Shown: positions 12,302 to 24,813, counted from the first letter of the stretch. The stretch is DNA of 64,000 nucleotides from Larix kaempferi (GCA_027924585.1 BSBM01000150.1:19760001-19824000); one strand, 5' to 3'. The notes: a model not told the origin generated them from the letters alone. A program made the numbers and translations.

Positions 12302-12819
12302 TAAGAGCCCTTGCTAAGGGCTTGACCAACTCTAAGAGCTCGATTTATGGTTGACTTTTTTCCTTGTTTGATATCTGTTATCACTTGTTTTTGAGCCACA
12401 TAGAGCAAGGATTTCCTTCCGACTAGAGACTTAAGTTTGGGGTTGAGGGATAAACCCCCAGTGGACACCTGTTCTTCCTCCACTTTCTACGCTCTATGAG
12501 ATCTGAGGTCATAGGATTTTCTCTAGGGGGGTTTGGGAAATGATGAAGAGGGGACAAAACATGAACATGGTAGTGAAGGAGATGGGGTTAAAATGTGGGG
12601 GGGGGGGGTCCTCCCCTTCTACCTCAACAATTTATTTAGAAATATTAATTAAAGGAATAGAAGTAACATCCATGGGAGCAATGCAAATACCTTTTTTGTC
12701 CTGATGTGTATTGTTGATAAGGAGCGAACCATTTTGTTCTTTTTTGGGAGGTTGGACAGCTGCACGATCCCTTGATGAGCTGTCTGTATCATTCTTCTGC
12801 GGAGCCGTTCCATTCTTCG
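12301..12819 (-). pseudogene. LINE ORF1, C-terminal part downstream of the solo LTR
   Basis: Two pieces are visible: a frame crossing the LTR junction (12632-12832, with NGTAPQKNDTDSSSRDR) and the ORF1 C-terminus (12301-12483, ending GQALSKGS). The frame before the LTR (…EDHLSK) leads directly into NGTAPQ once one copy of the CTTCG duplication is discounted. ORF1 ends with TAA overlapping the ORF2 start as TAATG. A poly-G run near 12598-12608 and a stop near 12632 mark decay. Confidence 0.7.
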
Positions 12820-14437
12820 TGTAATACCCCAATTTTGACCCTTATGAAATATTGTATACATGCGATGTATGTTTCCCTAGTGTGGAGCTCAAGGCCAAGG
12901 TCCCACTAGTGTATGTTCGTATTTTATTTAGAATGGGCAAGCATTTGACATTTTGTTACCCATGTGCTATTAAGCCATGGAATATTGTAAAATGATGTAA
13001 ATATTTAATATTGCAATAAAATACCAAAACTGGCTATGGAAGCAAGGAATGAGAATGGGCCAAGTGTATTCCACTAGGGAGTGGTGAGGGGGTTGTGGGG
13101 ATGAACCATATGCTGCCAAATGTCTTTGTGAGAACTCATTTGACTTTCCTTGCTGACATTTATTTTAGTTGTAAGGAAGTTGTTGAGAAATCAGTCCATG
13201 GCTTTAATGGAGCATGGGCAGCCCAGAAATTCATATGGTAGAGTGTGGGCTCTGTTTTCTTGTACAACAAGTCACCCTACCTCACGGGAATTGGTTCTTC
13301 CTCATTCCCATTCCATTGTTGAACATCCAAGCATCAGTTTGCATCCATTACGAATTCCCAACAGTGAGAAAAACTAGAAATCGAAACTTTGCAAGAACCC
13401 ATGTTTTGAAGTGCCATAAACACCCAGAATTTGGTATTGACAGTGAAATCCAATGGGGGATCCATAGATATGAACCTTGGGGCGAAATTGAGAGTATTAG
13501 ATACCCCGAAATCCATTGGAAAACCCAGTTTTTATAGCCTAGAAATCCAGTGATAGGATTGAGTTATTTGATGACAGAATTGTAAGAAATCCAAGTGTGA
13601 ATGACTGAGCAGAGGTTGGGTTTGATTGATAAACCCAGTAAATGCTAGAATCTCAAGGAATTAGCAGCCGGACCTTTCTATGCCCACCCTGAAGAGCACT
13701 GGAGGGAAGGGACGCCTGAGGGACTGTGCGGCAGAGAAGGGGACCTTCCTTGTGTTGGGTGTGGTAGGTATTGTGGGTGCCATGACTGTTGAGTTTAGTT
13801 GAGATGCCTGTAGCTCTATGGTTGAGCTCACTGGCTTAGCATCCTCTTCTTTGGTCTTTTGTATGCTTGATAAACCCAACTGTGTGTTGGCTTAGCATAG
13901 CTATTGAGTGAAACCATGGCTGTGATTGAGCCCATCTAGTTCCTCCTTAGTGGATACACAACTCAGCTTGGGGGTGATCTCTCAGCTAAAATGATACAGG
14001 CTGGATAGAGATCTATGGTTGGGTGGAACGTTTCTCTCATTTAGCCAGTTATTTGGATAGCTTCATCTCAAAGATAAGTGTTCTCTGTGTTTAAATTATA
14101 TGCATTCTGTGTTCTGCAATGTGTTAATTCCGAATGATAATTATTCATGTTAATGGAATTGATATGAGATCTGTGCAAAGCCTTGGAATGGGATTGATTC
14201 CCTGCATGAATGAATCATCCTCTGCTTGTGATAGATATGTTGATGCATTACTGTTTGTGTGTGTGCAAATATGTTTATTTCCGTTGTGTTTATATTGAGT
14301 ATAAATCTGCACGTAGAGGTTTTTATTCATTATGAAATTGATGAGTAATGTATGGGGTTGAGTTTACCAAATAAGGCCGGTATGTTTGGTCATGTAACTT
14401 CCTCCCTTGCATTGGATTGATGGAAGGGGACGTGACA
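12820..14437. mobile_element. Solo LTR (Ty3/Gypsy style) inserted in LINE ORF1
   Basis: The 1618-bp insertion starts TGTAATACCCC and ends GGGGACGTGACA, giving TG...CA ends. The minus strand starts TGTCACGTCCCC, a common beginning of plant Gypsy LTRs. It is flanked by perfect 5-bp duplications CTTCG at 12815-12819 and 14438-14442. It holds no retroviral genes; open frames inside (for example 13214-13537) have no recognisable domain. A single LTR with its duplication is what remains after recombination between two LTRs. Orientation cannot be fixed without a full-length relative. Confidence 0.82.
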
Positions 14438-15661
14438 CTTCGAGAGGTGGTCTTCTTTTTCCGGAAGCGTAGCCTCTTCGATGTCACCTTTCGCCATTCT
14501 GCGAGTTTCTTTAGTGTCTCGAGGTAGCCTGATATCGAGTAGGGACCCTCTTCCGGGCGTAAAACAGGGTTGACTAGCATCACTGTCTCTTGAAACGCTA
14601 GGCATTTCGACCAATGACACTTCCAAACCTTCTGCCATGCATGGTTCTACTACGTTCGTCACCTTCTCCATTTGAGTGCCACCTTTCATTGATACGTCGA
14701 CTTCTGCAGGGGGTGGGGAGGAATTGGCCTTTTTTACCCAAATATTTTTGAAGTACTGTTTCCTTTCGGAAAGTGCAATCCTTCTGAAGATGTCCCACTC
14801 TACGAAAGGTGAAACATCTAAAAGGAAGCTTTGAGTAATCCAATTTCTGGATCCAGGTGCTGCCATGCATTTCAATTGAGATTTCTTCGAACATTCCTTC
14901 TCTCAAATACATCCCTACAAGAATTCTGGCACATCTGCGATCGATTTTGGTCTCCCAGTCCTCTTCTAAGGCAACAAATTTACCCAATTTGTCTCCAATG
15001 GCCTCCAGTATTGGGTTTTGCCAGCAAAACATATGTAGGCCAGGAAGTATGACCCACACCTGTTGTTTGTTATGGGGTTCTTTCTTCGCGTTGAAATCCA
15101 CTCACCATTTCTGTAGGATTAATCCTTAAGGACCCCAATGCCAATTCCGTTTCAAGAGTTTGTGGCCATCCTCCTCCTGACGCAACTTTACTAAGAACTA
15201 ACCCCGCGGAAGGACGTGAAAGTTTGGGGCATAGCCTAAGACTGAATTCCAGTTTCCTTCTATCCACCTCTGTAAGGAGTCTCTCTCTCTCAACTTTCCA
15301 CAGAACCTGCCTATCAGTGCCTGGTTTAGGTAAGGCAGAATTTTCTCTAATAGGATATCCTTGCCGACTGTGAGTTCTGCGCACACCTTCTTCAAGCAAA
15401 TTCCTTTTGATTTCCTTGGCAAAGGTTTAGGGTGGTGAGTCATGGAATTGACGCACGCATTATGAATTAGGGTGGCTTCTGTCACCTTGCAATCGGACGA
15501 CGACGATTTTCCCTGAGGCGTCATCTCATCGCGTGTGAGCGCCATGCTTTTCGAGCTGAACACTTCCTGATCCGTACAAAACACAGGGCCAACCTGTGAA
15601 TCCTCTTCGTAGTCCACCTCCTCGAGGTACATCCTGACGTCGAAAATAGGTGGTTTCCACT
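14438..15661 (-). pseudogene. LINE ORF1, DUF4283 and CCHC part upstream of the solo LTR
   Basis: The frame 15198-15686 has no upstream ATG; an in-frame TAA lies just before it, and the first Met is at 15632 (MYLEEVDYEED). It includes DILLEKILPYLNQALIGRFC and WIEGNWNSVLGYAPNF, typical of the DUF4283 RNA-binding domain of plant LINE ORF1. After a frameshift near 15190-15100 comes QQVWVILPGLHMFCWQ, then LPFRCFTFRRVGHLQKDC, a degenerate CCHC knuckle. ORF1 coats the LINE RNA. The frame is then cut by the solo LTR. Confidence 0.78.
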
Positions 15662-16047
15662 GGCGAGCCTTATTAAACAGACACACTCGCCATTAAGGTG
15701 ACCCTGTCAGGTTCTAGACCATCCGCACCCATCTATGGTATAAGCCGCACCCATCCATCGCATGAGGTATGGACGTTCACGGTATTCACGGGCTCCGGCG
15801 ACGGAAAAATTCGATGTCCAATCCACCTGAAAATATTTAATGTTGATCGGAGGACAACACAGACATGAAAATGGTACGTCAATCACAAAAATTTAAATTT
15901 GAACTTGAAACGAAGTATTCACGCCCGCGTAGGATAACGCCCGCCCATTCCATTCATTTGGATTTGAATTTGAGCGGGTTCATGCTATTGTGCAACTTCT
16001 TAATTTGAGCGGGTTCATGCTATTGAGGAAACCGCCATGCTTGTGGC

Positions 16048-16266
16048 TTGTATTGTAATAAGCGTTGGGTGGGAGGAGATTTCAGAGCAGCGTTAATAGC
16101 AGATCTGGTATCATCGCATTCCATTGCTGTTCCCTGCGTTGGATATCTGGTAGCAACAGGAGCAGCAGACACTCTAAAAGCAGAAGCTGAAGCAGAGACT
16201 GGTTTCATGAAGGTCCATTCCCCCTCCACCACCATAGAAGAGATTGGGGTAGCGGAGATGTGTTGA
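16048..16266 (+). other. Unrecognised 72-codon frame conserved in both inverted-repeat arms
   Basis: The frame begins MYCNKRWVGGDF and is also present at 38338-38556 (minus) with very few changes. The opposite strand is open over almost the same span (16020-16235), so its coding status is uncertain. It lies just upstream of the kinase fragment and may be degraded 5' sequence of the same gene. No domain is recognised. Confidence 0.25.
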
Positions 16267-16299
16267 GGAACAGAGCGACCAGAATCCCAAGCATGAAAG

Positions 16300-16654
16300 A
16301 CAGTTTGCTACGTTTCTCCCGAGTATGTAGGTGGAGGTGTCCTCGCGAGTCTCAACAAAGGGCGATGTTTACAGTTTTGGAATTCTTCTATTGGTGATTA
16401 TCTCCGGCCAGAGGCCTCTGCAACTAATGGTGTCTTTGATCAAGGGATTCAAGAGATCGAATCTCATATTGTGTGCCAGGAACTTGGCTAGTTCAGAAAA
16501 CGCGTTGGATCTCATCGACGCCACACTTGGGGATGACTATGAGGATCTGCTTTGCATCATTGTTGCTCTTCTCTGCCTGCACAGATTGTCTGCAATTAGA
16601 CCCGCAATGACAGAGGTGGTCAAGATCCTATCAGGAGAAGTTGAGGAACCCTAA
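16300..16654 (+). pseudogene. Receptor-like kinase C-terminal fragment (left arm)
   Basis: The fragment covers kinase subdomains VIII to XI. CYVSPEYVGGGVLA corresponds to the APE segment; after a frameshift come STKGDVYSFGILLLVIISGQ (subdomain IX, invariant Asp in GDVYSFG) and HRLSAIRPAMTEVVKIL (subdomain XI, invariant Arg in RP), ending SGEVEEP. The ISGQRPLQ and ALLCL...RP.M.EVV...SGE patterns resemble the plant receptor-like kinases typified by Arabidopsis At4g25390 and At2g45590. The nucleotide loop, catalytic loop and extracellular part are absent. The same frameshift occurs in the other arm, so the gene was already broken before duplication. Confidence 0.8.
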
Positions 16655-17136
16655 AGATATCACGCTTGCGTCGCTTTCCAATGTAAAGACTTTTATTAAT
16701 AAAATTTATTTACCTATATATATATATGCTAATTAACATTTCCATGCTTTTAGAAAGCAGATGGTTCATAAATTTGGATTTCCTACTCTGCACCCATTAG
16801 TTCAATGATTTTAGATATTTCACGTAGACCAATTTAAGAGAAGGGGCTCGTGTATGTGGAAATTCTTTCTAAGCATGTAATTAATAGTTTAGTGAACATC
16901 TCTCTTTTCTCATTGGCATAGCGAAGGTTTGTGCACGATCGAAGCTCAATACTTTTGAACCACACGCAGTGATCTCAATACCCAAGGGTGGGCTGGATAT
17001 GCCAGTTGTGTTAGAATTTCTCAGGTCGGCACTTGCGGTAAGCTCCTCACAACCGGTCGTCCCTGCGGCGAGATTTCTTTATTTTGCAATTCCTTAGCGT
17101 GCCGCTATAGCTGCAGTGAAATAATCTGAGTTTGGC

Positions 17137-20118
17137 TCCGGGGACACAAACCCCGCCCGCTGAGGCGTTGTCAAGATTCTGTAATAATCAGAGATCCATT
17201 CGGGCAATGGATACTTTCATTGGCAAGAAGCAGTCGCGAAAGAGAAACAGGGCTCCGATCACAATTATGACGGCGGGTTTCCCCATCGAAAAGAGCAGCA
17301 AAGCGGCCCCCTCTCTCTCTTGAAGCCACAACGAAAGCGGCCGGACTAGTCGGTAGCAACAGTTTATTTGTCATCACTCCCCCTAATTATCTGCATCCAA
17401 GAGCCTTCTGTAATAAATTACCAGATAATTCCGTGTATTCAGTCCGCACTGCAACTTCTAGCTCACATATTACTTCTATCGGAACTGACAAGGCAAACTA
17501 TTTACAGACTTAGATTAACTCTCTTGTTCAAAGCGATTTCTGGAATTAAGCAATTCCTAGGCCAACGTCCGCAATTCATAAGTCTTCTTATCCTTCTTGT
17601 TCATAAATTTAAGTTTGCAACGTCTGGTTATGGTGGCGGATTTGTTTCTGTAAAGGACATCCAAGAAGATAGTGGACGATGAGGAGTGATGAACATGAAG
17701 AGTGCACAAATCCATCCATGGTCTTCAAGTTGGGTACTATTTTGTACTGGAGGAACTTGCAATTCCAGCGAGAGTGAATTCAATTTTGCCGACATGAGAA
17801 TAGTGCAAATTCAAATTCTGTAATTTTCTTACACTAAGATTTTGCGTTATGAAATAGATTGATGGCTATTAAATAAGACGAAATTAGCAAATTTAATTGC
17901 CATTGCTGGATATTTTTGATGATTTCGTTTTTCTTCAAATAAATCGCATGAATGCAGTGAATTAACGAGAACTCACATGTGGCATTCTAAGAATCTATAA
18001 ATGAAAAGAGTAATAGACGTGGCCAGAATTCGGTAACTTGATTTTGGTAGAGTTCTCATCCATCTGGAACTGGAGCTTTGCTGGATTTTTGGAGTATCTC
18101 AGTTGATTTAAAAGGGGCCTGGTAGAGTTCTCATCCATTTGGAACTAGAACTTTGCTGGATTTTTGGAGTATCTCGGTTGATTTAAAATGGGCCAAAACC
18201 TCAAGGGTAGAGTTTCATAGTGGAACTCTACCACCACATCCTTTGGAACTCTGCTCTCACATGGAATTCCCCCAATTTATAAAAGAACTCTACAGGAAAA
18301 AATCATCTGAAAAGAAACAAAACTTTGTGGCTTTAAACTACTATCTTAATTTCTAAATATGATGTCAAATACCTTGGAAACTTGGAAAATAGGTTATAAC
18401 TATGATAGTTTTGTAATTCCTCACATTATTTATATCATCACCTTTGTGAATATGTACATCACTGTGTTAACATACAAATTTTAAGGAAACATATATTAGA
18501 TGGTGTCATTGAATATATATTTGAGAAATACATGTAAAAGTGGATTTTTCTATTTCAATGGTTAGACCGTGAAGTTTAAGTGATTTTCCATTGGCATTAT
18601 GCTTAATTTGAGTATTTAGATAGATTTGAAATAACTTGTGTATTTTTATTATTATTGAGAATCCATGATTGAATTTTTTCTATTAATATTTTTCATAAAA
18701 CTCATGTAAATATACAATCATTTCTTCTTCATTGTCTCACGAGTTAAGTTAAGTTAAGCAGTTCGTAAATGTAGTTGTTTCATTTTTCTTCGAGCACATG
18801 TGATGATATCAATTAACACTTCTTTGAAACATATTTTTTTTTTATTTTCTAAAGAAACATATTTTTTTCTTGTACAAAAATTTTTGTATATCCATTCATC
18901 CAATGTGAATATAGACTAGAGGCACTTAATAACCAATTTTGTGTTAATTTATATTCTTCATCATACAAACTATTACAAGTCTTTCACTAGGCTTTCCTTT
19001 GTGATCATGAAGGGATCCCCTCGTAGTTGTACCATTTTTTTTTATTTCATCCTCGTTTCTTTAAAATAAATAGTCTTTGTGACATTATTGGTTTCACTTT
19101 CTATCAAGTAAGAAAATATTATATAAATTAGTAATTTGGTCTTCTAATAGGATTTTGATTGCTACCATTTTTGTTTTAACGTTAGCTATTATACTAAGAG
19201 AAAGTAAAATAGGCATAAGAGGGGATTTTGTAGCATAATCCCACTCTTAAAATTCTTCATTTTCTAAATTGTAGTCTATTATACCATCAAATAGTCCATC
19301 ACACTATCTCCTTGTTTGATTTGGAAAGAGTATCTTCATGCTTCAATAAAATGTGTTGTACAATTACAAATAAAAATTTCAAAGAAAATACATAAACTCT
19401 TAGTAAGGGACATCTTATGTATTCATTGAAATCCTCGATCAACCCTTCCCTCTTAATTCATCGTATTGAAAACTTCTTTTATCACATGGAATCACTACCC
19501 TTTATACACATATTTGTTTGCATGCATCATGTCCTAGTATTAAAATATTTGACTAAAATCACCACCCCAACTTGTAAAAAATATGAAATGTCATTCTCTA
19601 GGTACATATAAAAGTCATCATGCAATATATTTTAACTTCTATATATTATACAATGAAGGTTAGAAAAATAGCACACAACTATGATTATATTTTATCTTCC
19701 TCTATTCATTTTAAGCCAACGAAATTGTCTATTACTATCAATTCAGATGATGGATATATTATTTTCAAAACATTTACATATGTAATAAGTGACTTTTCCA
19801 AAATAACCTTCCTCTTGTATTATTTTTATGATTCCACACGGACTATTTATAAAGATGAGGCATTCCAAGAATTACCATATCTTCCCACCCCGATTTATAA
19901 AAGAAAGAATACATCAAGATTGTGGCCACATTGCTTTCCACAATTTTATTCAACGCTAGCTCGAAAAATTAAAGGCCTTGTACCAAAACGATCAAAGGGC
20001 TTCGTTGTGAGTTTAGCGTGTCAAATGAGTACAATGAATGGAGACGAAGCTCAAAATCAAGGGAGGATCATACGTTCTTTTCCCACCATACTTGAATCAT
20101 ACACCGTCGGAATTCAAA
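17137..20118. other. Intergenic, AT-rich, with a 75-bp tandem duplication
   Basis: No gene is supported here. A 75-bp unit starting TGGTAGAGTTCTCATCCA is tandemly duplicated (18045-18119 and 18120-18194). Open frames at 17132-17323 and 17368-17682, and a 173-codon frame at 19620-20141, have no recognisable domain; the last is AT-driven. Confidence 0.5.
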
Positions 20119-20620
20119 CGAATGTGAGAGCTCTCCAGTGACTTTGGATGGAATCTGATACCACACATATCACAAATATCATTGGAGTGTTTGGAATTGG
20201 GGAAGTTCGTAAAACCCATCTGCTGCAAAAAATAATAACTAGTGAAGGCGTCCTGATCAAGACATCTTGGGGCTTTGTAATTTGGCTGATCATTTCCCAG
20301 AATCCTGTAGTTCAAAGGCTACAGGCTAGGCTGTGCAGACAAATCGTTCGGATTTAAACGAATTTGCCACCGAAGAGAAATTTAGGTTTGAAATTTATGC
20401 ATTCCTCAAAGATAAAAGTTTCTTGATGATGTTGGATGATGTATGGCCTGAAGGAGAGCGAATTCTGGAGCAATTAACCGGGTTTCGCTACTCAGAAAAT
20501 GGAAAATTTATCATCTCAGGACCACTCAGAACGTGATCAGTACAATGTACTCCAAAGAAGGGGAGCCAATCATATAAAAGAGTTGAACCATTGACATATG
20601 AACAAACTTGGGAAATTTGT
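20119..20620 (+). pseudogene. NB-ARC fragment of a CNL-type resistance gene
   Basis: Two overlapping frames read through part of the nucleotide-binding domain. A degenerate P-loop, IGVFGIGEVRKTHLLQKI, replaces the GMGGVGKTTL consensus (the key Lys region is altered). WLIISQNPVVQRLQARLC (RNBS-A-like) follows, and after a stop and frame change EEKFRFEIYAFLKDKSFLMM leads into LDDVW (kinase-2; the Trp after the Asp pair is typical of CNL/RNL rather than TNL). The region after 20536 (RVEPLTYEQTWEI) looks like the RNBS-D side. No coiled coil, ARC2 or LRR is visible. Intact family members are cytoplasmic pathogen sensors; this copy is dead. Confidence 0.72.
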
Positions 20621-23600
20621 TTATATTAAATAAATTTCTTATTTCGCATTATGTCCGGTATAAATTGGCAAGGCATCTCTCATAAAATGCATCATTTTCA
20701 CTTGTTTTCATTCGCAAAGCATAAATTTTCGCCACCATAAAGTCGGAGGTTGATCGATTTTTTGCCCAGAGGTTCTAAAAAGGAATAATCAAATTAGTTC
20801 TTCCATATTTTTGTACTTGAGAGATGTTTCTCTTCATTTATAAGTATAAGGTAATGGGTTTCATGGTATCAATATCTACTAAGAACTATATTGCATATAC
20901 ATGCATCATCCTTTTTAATTCGTGGCTTATTATGCCTTATTCACCAATGTTTTTGAAGTGCAATAGAGCATAGATAATAGAAATTCACAAGAGAACCAAC
21001 TCTTTGAAAGCATAGAATGGGAAAGCAATCTCTAGTACTAGCCATCAACTTCTAGTAAGCTCAAATGGATAGAAACAAATCATTTACAAAGTGATTATTC
21101 ACCACTACAGAATTATTTGGAAGTGAAATTCTCTTAATATTCCCTTGCAAATGGGCATCATCCAACAAATAACCAAGGGCATCAATAGTGAAAACATAGA
21201 GATAAAGTGCCTAGGAGAATCCATGCCTAATCCTACTGGAGAACAATACATGGAGATAGTTTATTATTCACCACAACAAAATCTAAGGATCAAGAGAAAA
21301 AGATGTTGACTATACCCACGCACTTTAAACCAATGCCTAAATAAAACAACATATCTGCAATGAAAGCCTAGTCAATTGGTTGTAGGCTTTATCAAAAACA
21401 ATTTTAAGGAGGAGAGCTTGTTTCCTAGATTCCGTTACCCACTCCATGGTCTCCAAAGTGAAATCATTGTATCCAAAATAAACTACCCTTGAATAAAATT
21501 TGTTTTATCGTGGTATAAGTTTAGAAATGTATATATACTTTATCTTTTTGAATTTAATTTTATAATTTTAAACAAAGAAATATATGTACATGTGAGGGAA
21601 CAGAGAAAATGGAACTAAATAGTTTTGGAAATTGAAAATTCATTATGAAATAATTATGCATTTATACTTTCAACCCTAATCTAAGGATTAACAAAATTTG
21701 AAATTAATTATCATTTATAAAATTAATTTTATTTTTTAAATATATAAATTTATTTTTAAACATATAATTTTGGTTTTTAAATCATTCAAATTCGATGTCA
21801 TCCAATCATATATATGTAACCATGTTACTAAATTTTATTGGTGATCCAAACTTACTAAAAGGAGGGATAAACCATCATCTATCAATGTACTTTGTAATGG
21901 AAGCAAATTTCATTTTTAATAATGTATGGGAAATATTTCACCTAAAAGACTAGTGCATGATGAAATGAGTCTTTATGATGATGTTTCTATCCATAAATGA
22001 TTAGTTAAGAGGTCAAATTACCTTGTAAATTGTCAACATTGAAGATGAGTCTATGTTCTTCTATGGATTAGCCATGAAGTATACAAATTAGTCAACTCAA
22101 AAATTACACCCAACTAAGCAATATTCATAAGCAACGACAATCATGTAAAGATCACTATGGATATATGTAAATTAGAAAATGAGGAATTTTGGCCTCGTCA
22201 CTTCGACCAAGTTAAGGCTCTAGTAAATATCAATAATTATAAACAATAAAGGCTTGAACTGATGCAACACATAGAAGATGGACATGGACATATGTAGTTG
22301 ACACAGGTGCTTACACATAGATAAAAACAACCATAACATTGTGGTTTGCAACTTTTAAAATTTTAGTTTTATTTATTATTATTTATAAATTTCTGCACAT
22401 TACACATGAATTTCAATTTAGATTGTTTATAATTTTAAACTTAAAGTGCTACATGTTACTTTTATATTCAACATAAAATAAATTATACATCACATTTGTA
22501 ATGGTTTTCATCTTAATAAATAATTTAAAATAGAGATTTTTAAAATCATTCAAAAATCATAATTTAAAAATTTAAAAAAAAATATTCTAATCTTTATGTC
22601 AATTATTTAAAAATTACAAAATATTAATTTCTATGGTTTGAAGTAGTTTGATTATATTATTGTTTAGCTTATTAATTTTTTTCTTATTATTATTGTAGTA
22701 GTTTGGGTGTTTTTTTATATTGTTAATTATTTTATTTATTATTTTGATGATGTGATCCACTTTTCCTTATAAAACTTTAAGTTGAATTAATTGATTTTCT
22801 TTAACATTTTCTTTAATTAGAATTTTAAAATAATTTATTTTTAAATATTTTTAGTTTTGAAATATTTGCTTACTGCACTTACATATTAATATAATTAAAT
22901 ATGAGTTGAATTTGGATATGAATTTTCAAATATTTTTTAATGAATGGAAGAAAATCCAAGTTTAAATTTTTATAATACTTGTAATTTGTGGGTCAGTGCA
23001 AGCTAATGAGGGTCACTTTTGGCGCGTTGGATGCAATAGAAAACTGAAAAGGAAGGCATCCCTCAACTTACTTGGATTTTTTGAGCTACTTACACAAAAT
23101 ATCTTGCATTGAGTAAAAAAGATGAAATGTAGGAAATTGAATCACGTTTCCGAATATATAACTTTTATGTATTGAAAATTTGCATAGCTATGTCAAGTTT
23201 CATTTTTCCTAACAGACACTTTTTATTTTTCAGGCAAATGATAAGGTATATGTTTTTGTGGGTAGAGCCTTTGAGGGCCTAAATGATGGAATCAAGCTAC
23301 AAAAATTGGCATGCATGTAGAGAACACATAGCACTTGTGCGCCATTATTTTTCAAAAATTAAATTACTAATTTTATAATTCTTTTATAATTGTGTAAGTG
23401 ATCAAACCTCGAAAATAGTACCTCTTTTGTGGGTAGAGCCTTTGAAGGTCTTAATGCAAAAATCTTGAAATGGGTTTTTCATAGAACGTGGAGGTTAGTG
23501 TCTTCTTGTGCACCATACAATTTTTTTTTGAAATGATCGAGAATTGAAAAAGTTATGGAAGAAACACTAACAGTGTGTTTCATGAGTTAAGGAAGTAGGA

Positions 23601-23955
23601 CAAAAAAGAAATTGAAAGAAAATAGAAAAAATTAATATTTCAAAATAAAAGTTACATATTTGGAATCTGCAGAAAAAATGCTATTTGCGTCTAAGATTTC
23701 GTCAAAAATGACTGTGTGTAGCATACTGTAACGAGTGGCTAAGCACAGGCTTCTCCAGAAACTGGAAGAAATACCCAATTAGCTTTGGTTTTTCATTAAC
23801 ATACCACAGGTTTGGAATTACCGAAGCAAACTCCAAAGCACACACATAGGATTATTGTTGACATGTGAGCAAGTGAATCGGCTTGGTTTAGGCTCTAAAA
23901 AACACGAGCGCGTTCTGTTTAAATTCAAAATATTGCCGTGCTTTTAAAATTTCAT
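20621..23955. other. Intergenic, AT-rich, no gene seen
   Basis: No open frame with recognisable protein features is present. A short motif, TTTGTGGGTAGAGCCTTTGA, occurs twice (about 23254 and 23429) in the same orientation. The region has long A/T runs, especially 21500-22980. Confidence 0.5.
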
Positions 23956-24021
23956 AACGCGCACGCGTTATATAACTACATAATGCGTACGCATTCTGTA
24001 GTTCTAAAATGCGCTCGCATT
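23956..24021. repeat. Three phased 14-bp palindromes at exact 26-bp spacing
   Basis: Near-perfect palindromes AACGCG-CA-CGCGTT (23956), AATGCG-TA-CGCATT (23982) and AATGCG-CT-CGCATT (24008) start exactly 26 bp apart in an otherwise AT-rich region. The centre dinucleotide varies while the arms are kept. A related ACGAGCGCGTT lies upstream near 23908. It could be a protein-binding array or a decayed 26-bp satellite. Confidence 0.6.
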
Positions 24022-24054
24022 ATGTAAATCATAAAATATATGTGTAATACTTGA

Positions 24055-24770
24055 GAGAGGGGGGGTGGGGAAGACTCAAGGGGATTTTTGGTTAATATTT
24101 GAGAAGGGGTGGGGAAGGGTCAAGGGAATCTATGGTTAATATTTAATAAGGGTGAGAAAGGGTCAAGGGATTAGAAGGATGTTGGAAGCTTGAGTGGGGA
24201 GATATGAAGGGAATGAGAACATGATGGGATACAGGGGGTGAAGGGAAGTGGAGCTTGAGAGCACTATTAGGAGTAGAAGAGGTTCTGGAGAGGTATAGGG
24301 TTAGAAGTTGAAAGTGAGACTTGAGTGACAAGGGGGAATGGATGGAGGCAAGGGGGATGTGAGAGAGAAATAATGAATACAAGGGGGGGAGATACATAGA
24401 GCGAGGAAGGGAGAGGGATAATGGGGAGGAATGGATTTAGAGGGAGTGAGAGATAGATGGGGATAGAACGAAATAAAAAGATAGGAAGGGAGGGATAGAA
24501 AGTATTGGTGGGAGACATGCAAGGAGCGGTGGCAATGGAGAGAGAGAGAGAGGGGGGGGGGGGAAGGGACATAAAGTGTGTGAAATTGAGGGAGTGACAG
24601 AGAGATTGGGATAGGTTGAGGGAAAGATAACATGAGGGAGGGATAGAAGGTGAGAGAGAGGCGATGAGAGAGGGAGGGAGAGAAGGTAGGGTGAGGGATG
24701 GAGGGAGAAAGGTGGAGATAGATATGGATGGAGGGGGAATGGGTTTGAGAATGCAAAGGGACATAATTTA

Positions 24771-24813
<43 letters not shown>

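Larger units (their letters stand above)
8040..15661 (-). mobile_element. LINE (L1-type non-LTR retrotransposon), decayed, with a nested solo LTR
   Basis: Minus-strand fragments occur in canonical plant L1 order: ORF1 (DUF4283 plus zinc knuckle), then ORF2 with an endonuclease/exonuclease/phosphatase domain, reverse transcriptase, zf-RVT and RNase H. The body is about 6.0 kb once the solo LTR at 12820-14437 is removed. The 5' boundary is placed at 15661, where similarity between the two inverted-repeat arms stops. The 3' boundary near 8040 is approximate because no clear poly-A tail was found. Stops and frameshifts in both ORFs make it inactive. Confidence 0.85.
15662..17136 (+). repeat. Left arm of a 1.48 kb inverted repeat (partner 37464-38942)
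   Basis: The reverse complement of this arm matches 37464-38942 almost throughout, from the GGCTCGCC at 15662-15669 to GTTTGGC at 17130-17136. The kinase fragment shared by the arms differs at only two of 107 residues, so the duplication is recent or kept similar by gene conversion. The arms are 20.3 kb apart and face each other. The arm carries a kinase pseudogene, an open 72-codon frame (16048-16266) and AT-rich DNA. Confidence 0.85.

Noticed and set aside
13150-13537. Frames inside the solo LTR
   Set aside because: No domain; located wholly within an LTR with TG...CA ends and target duplication.
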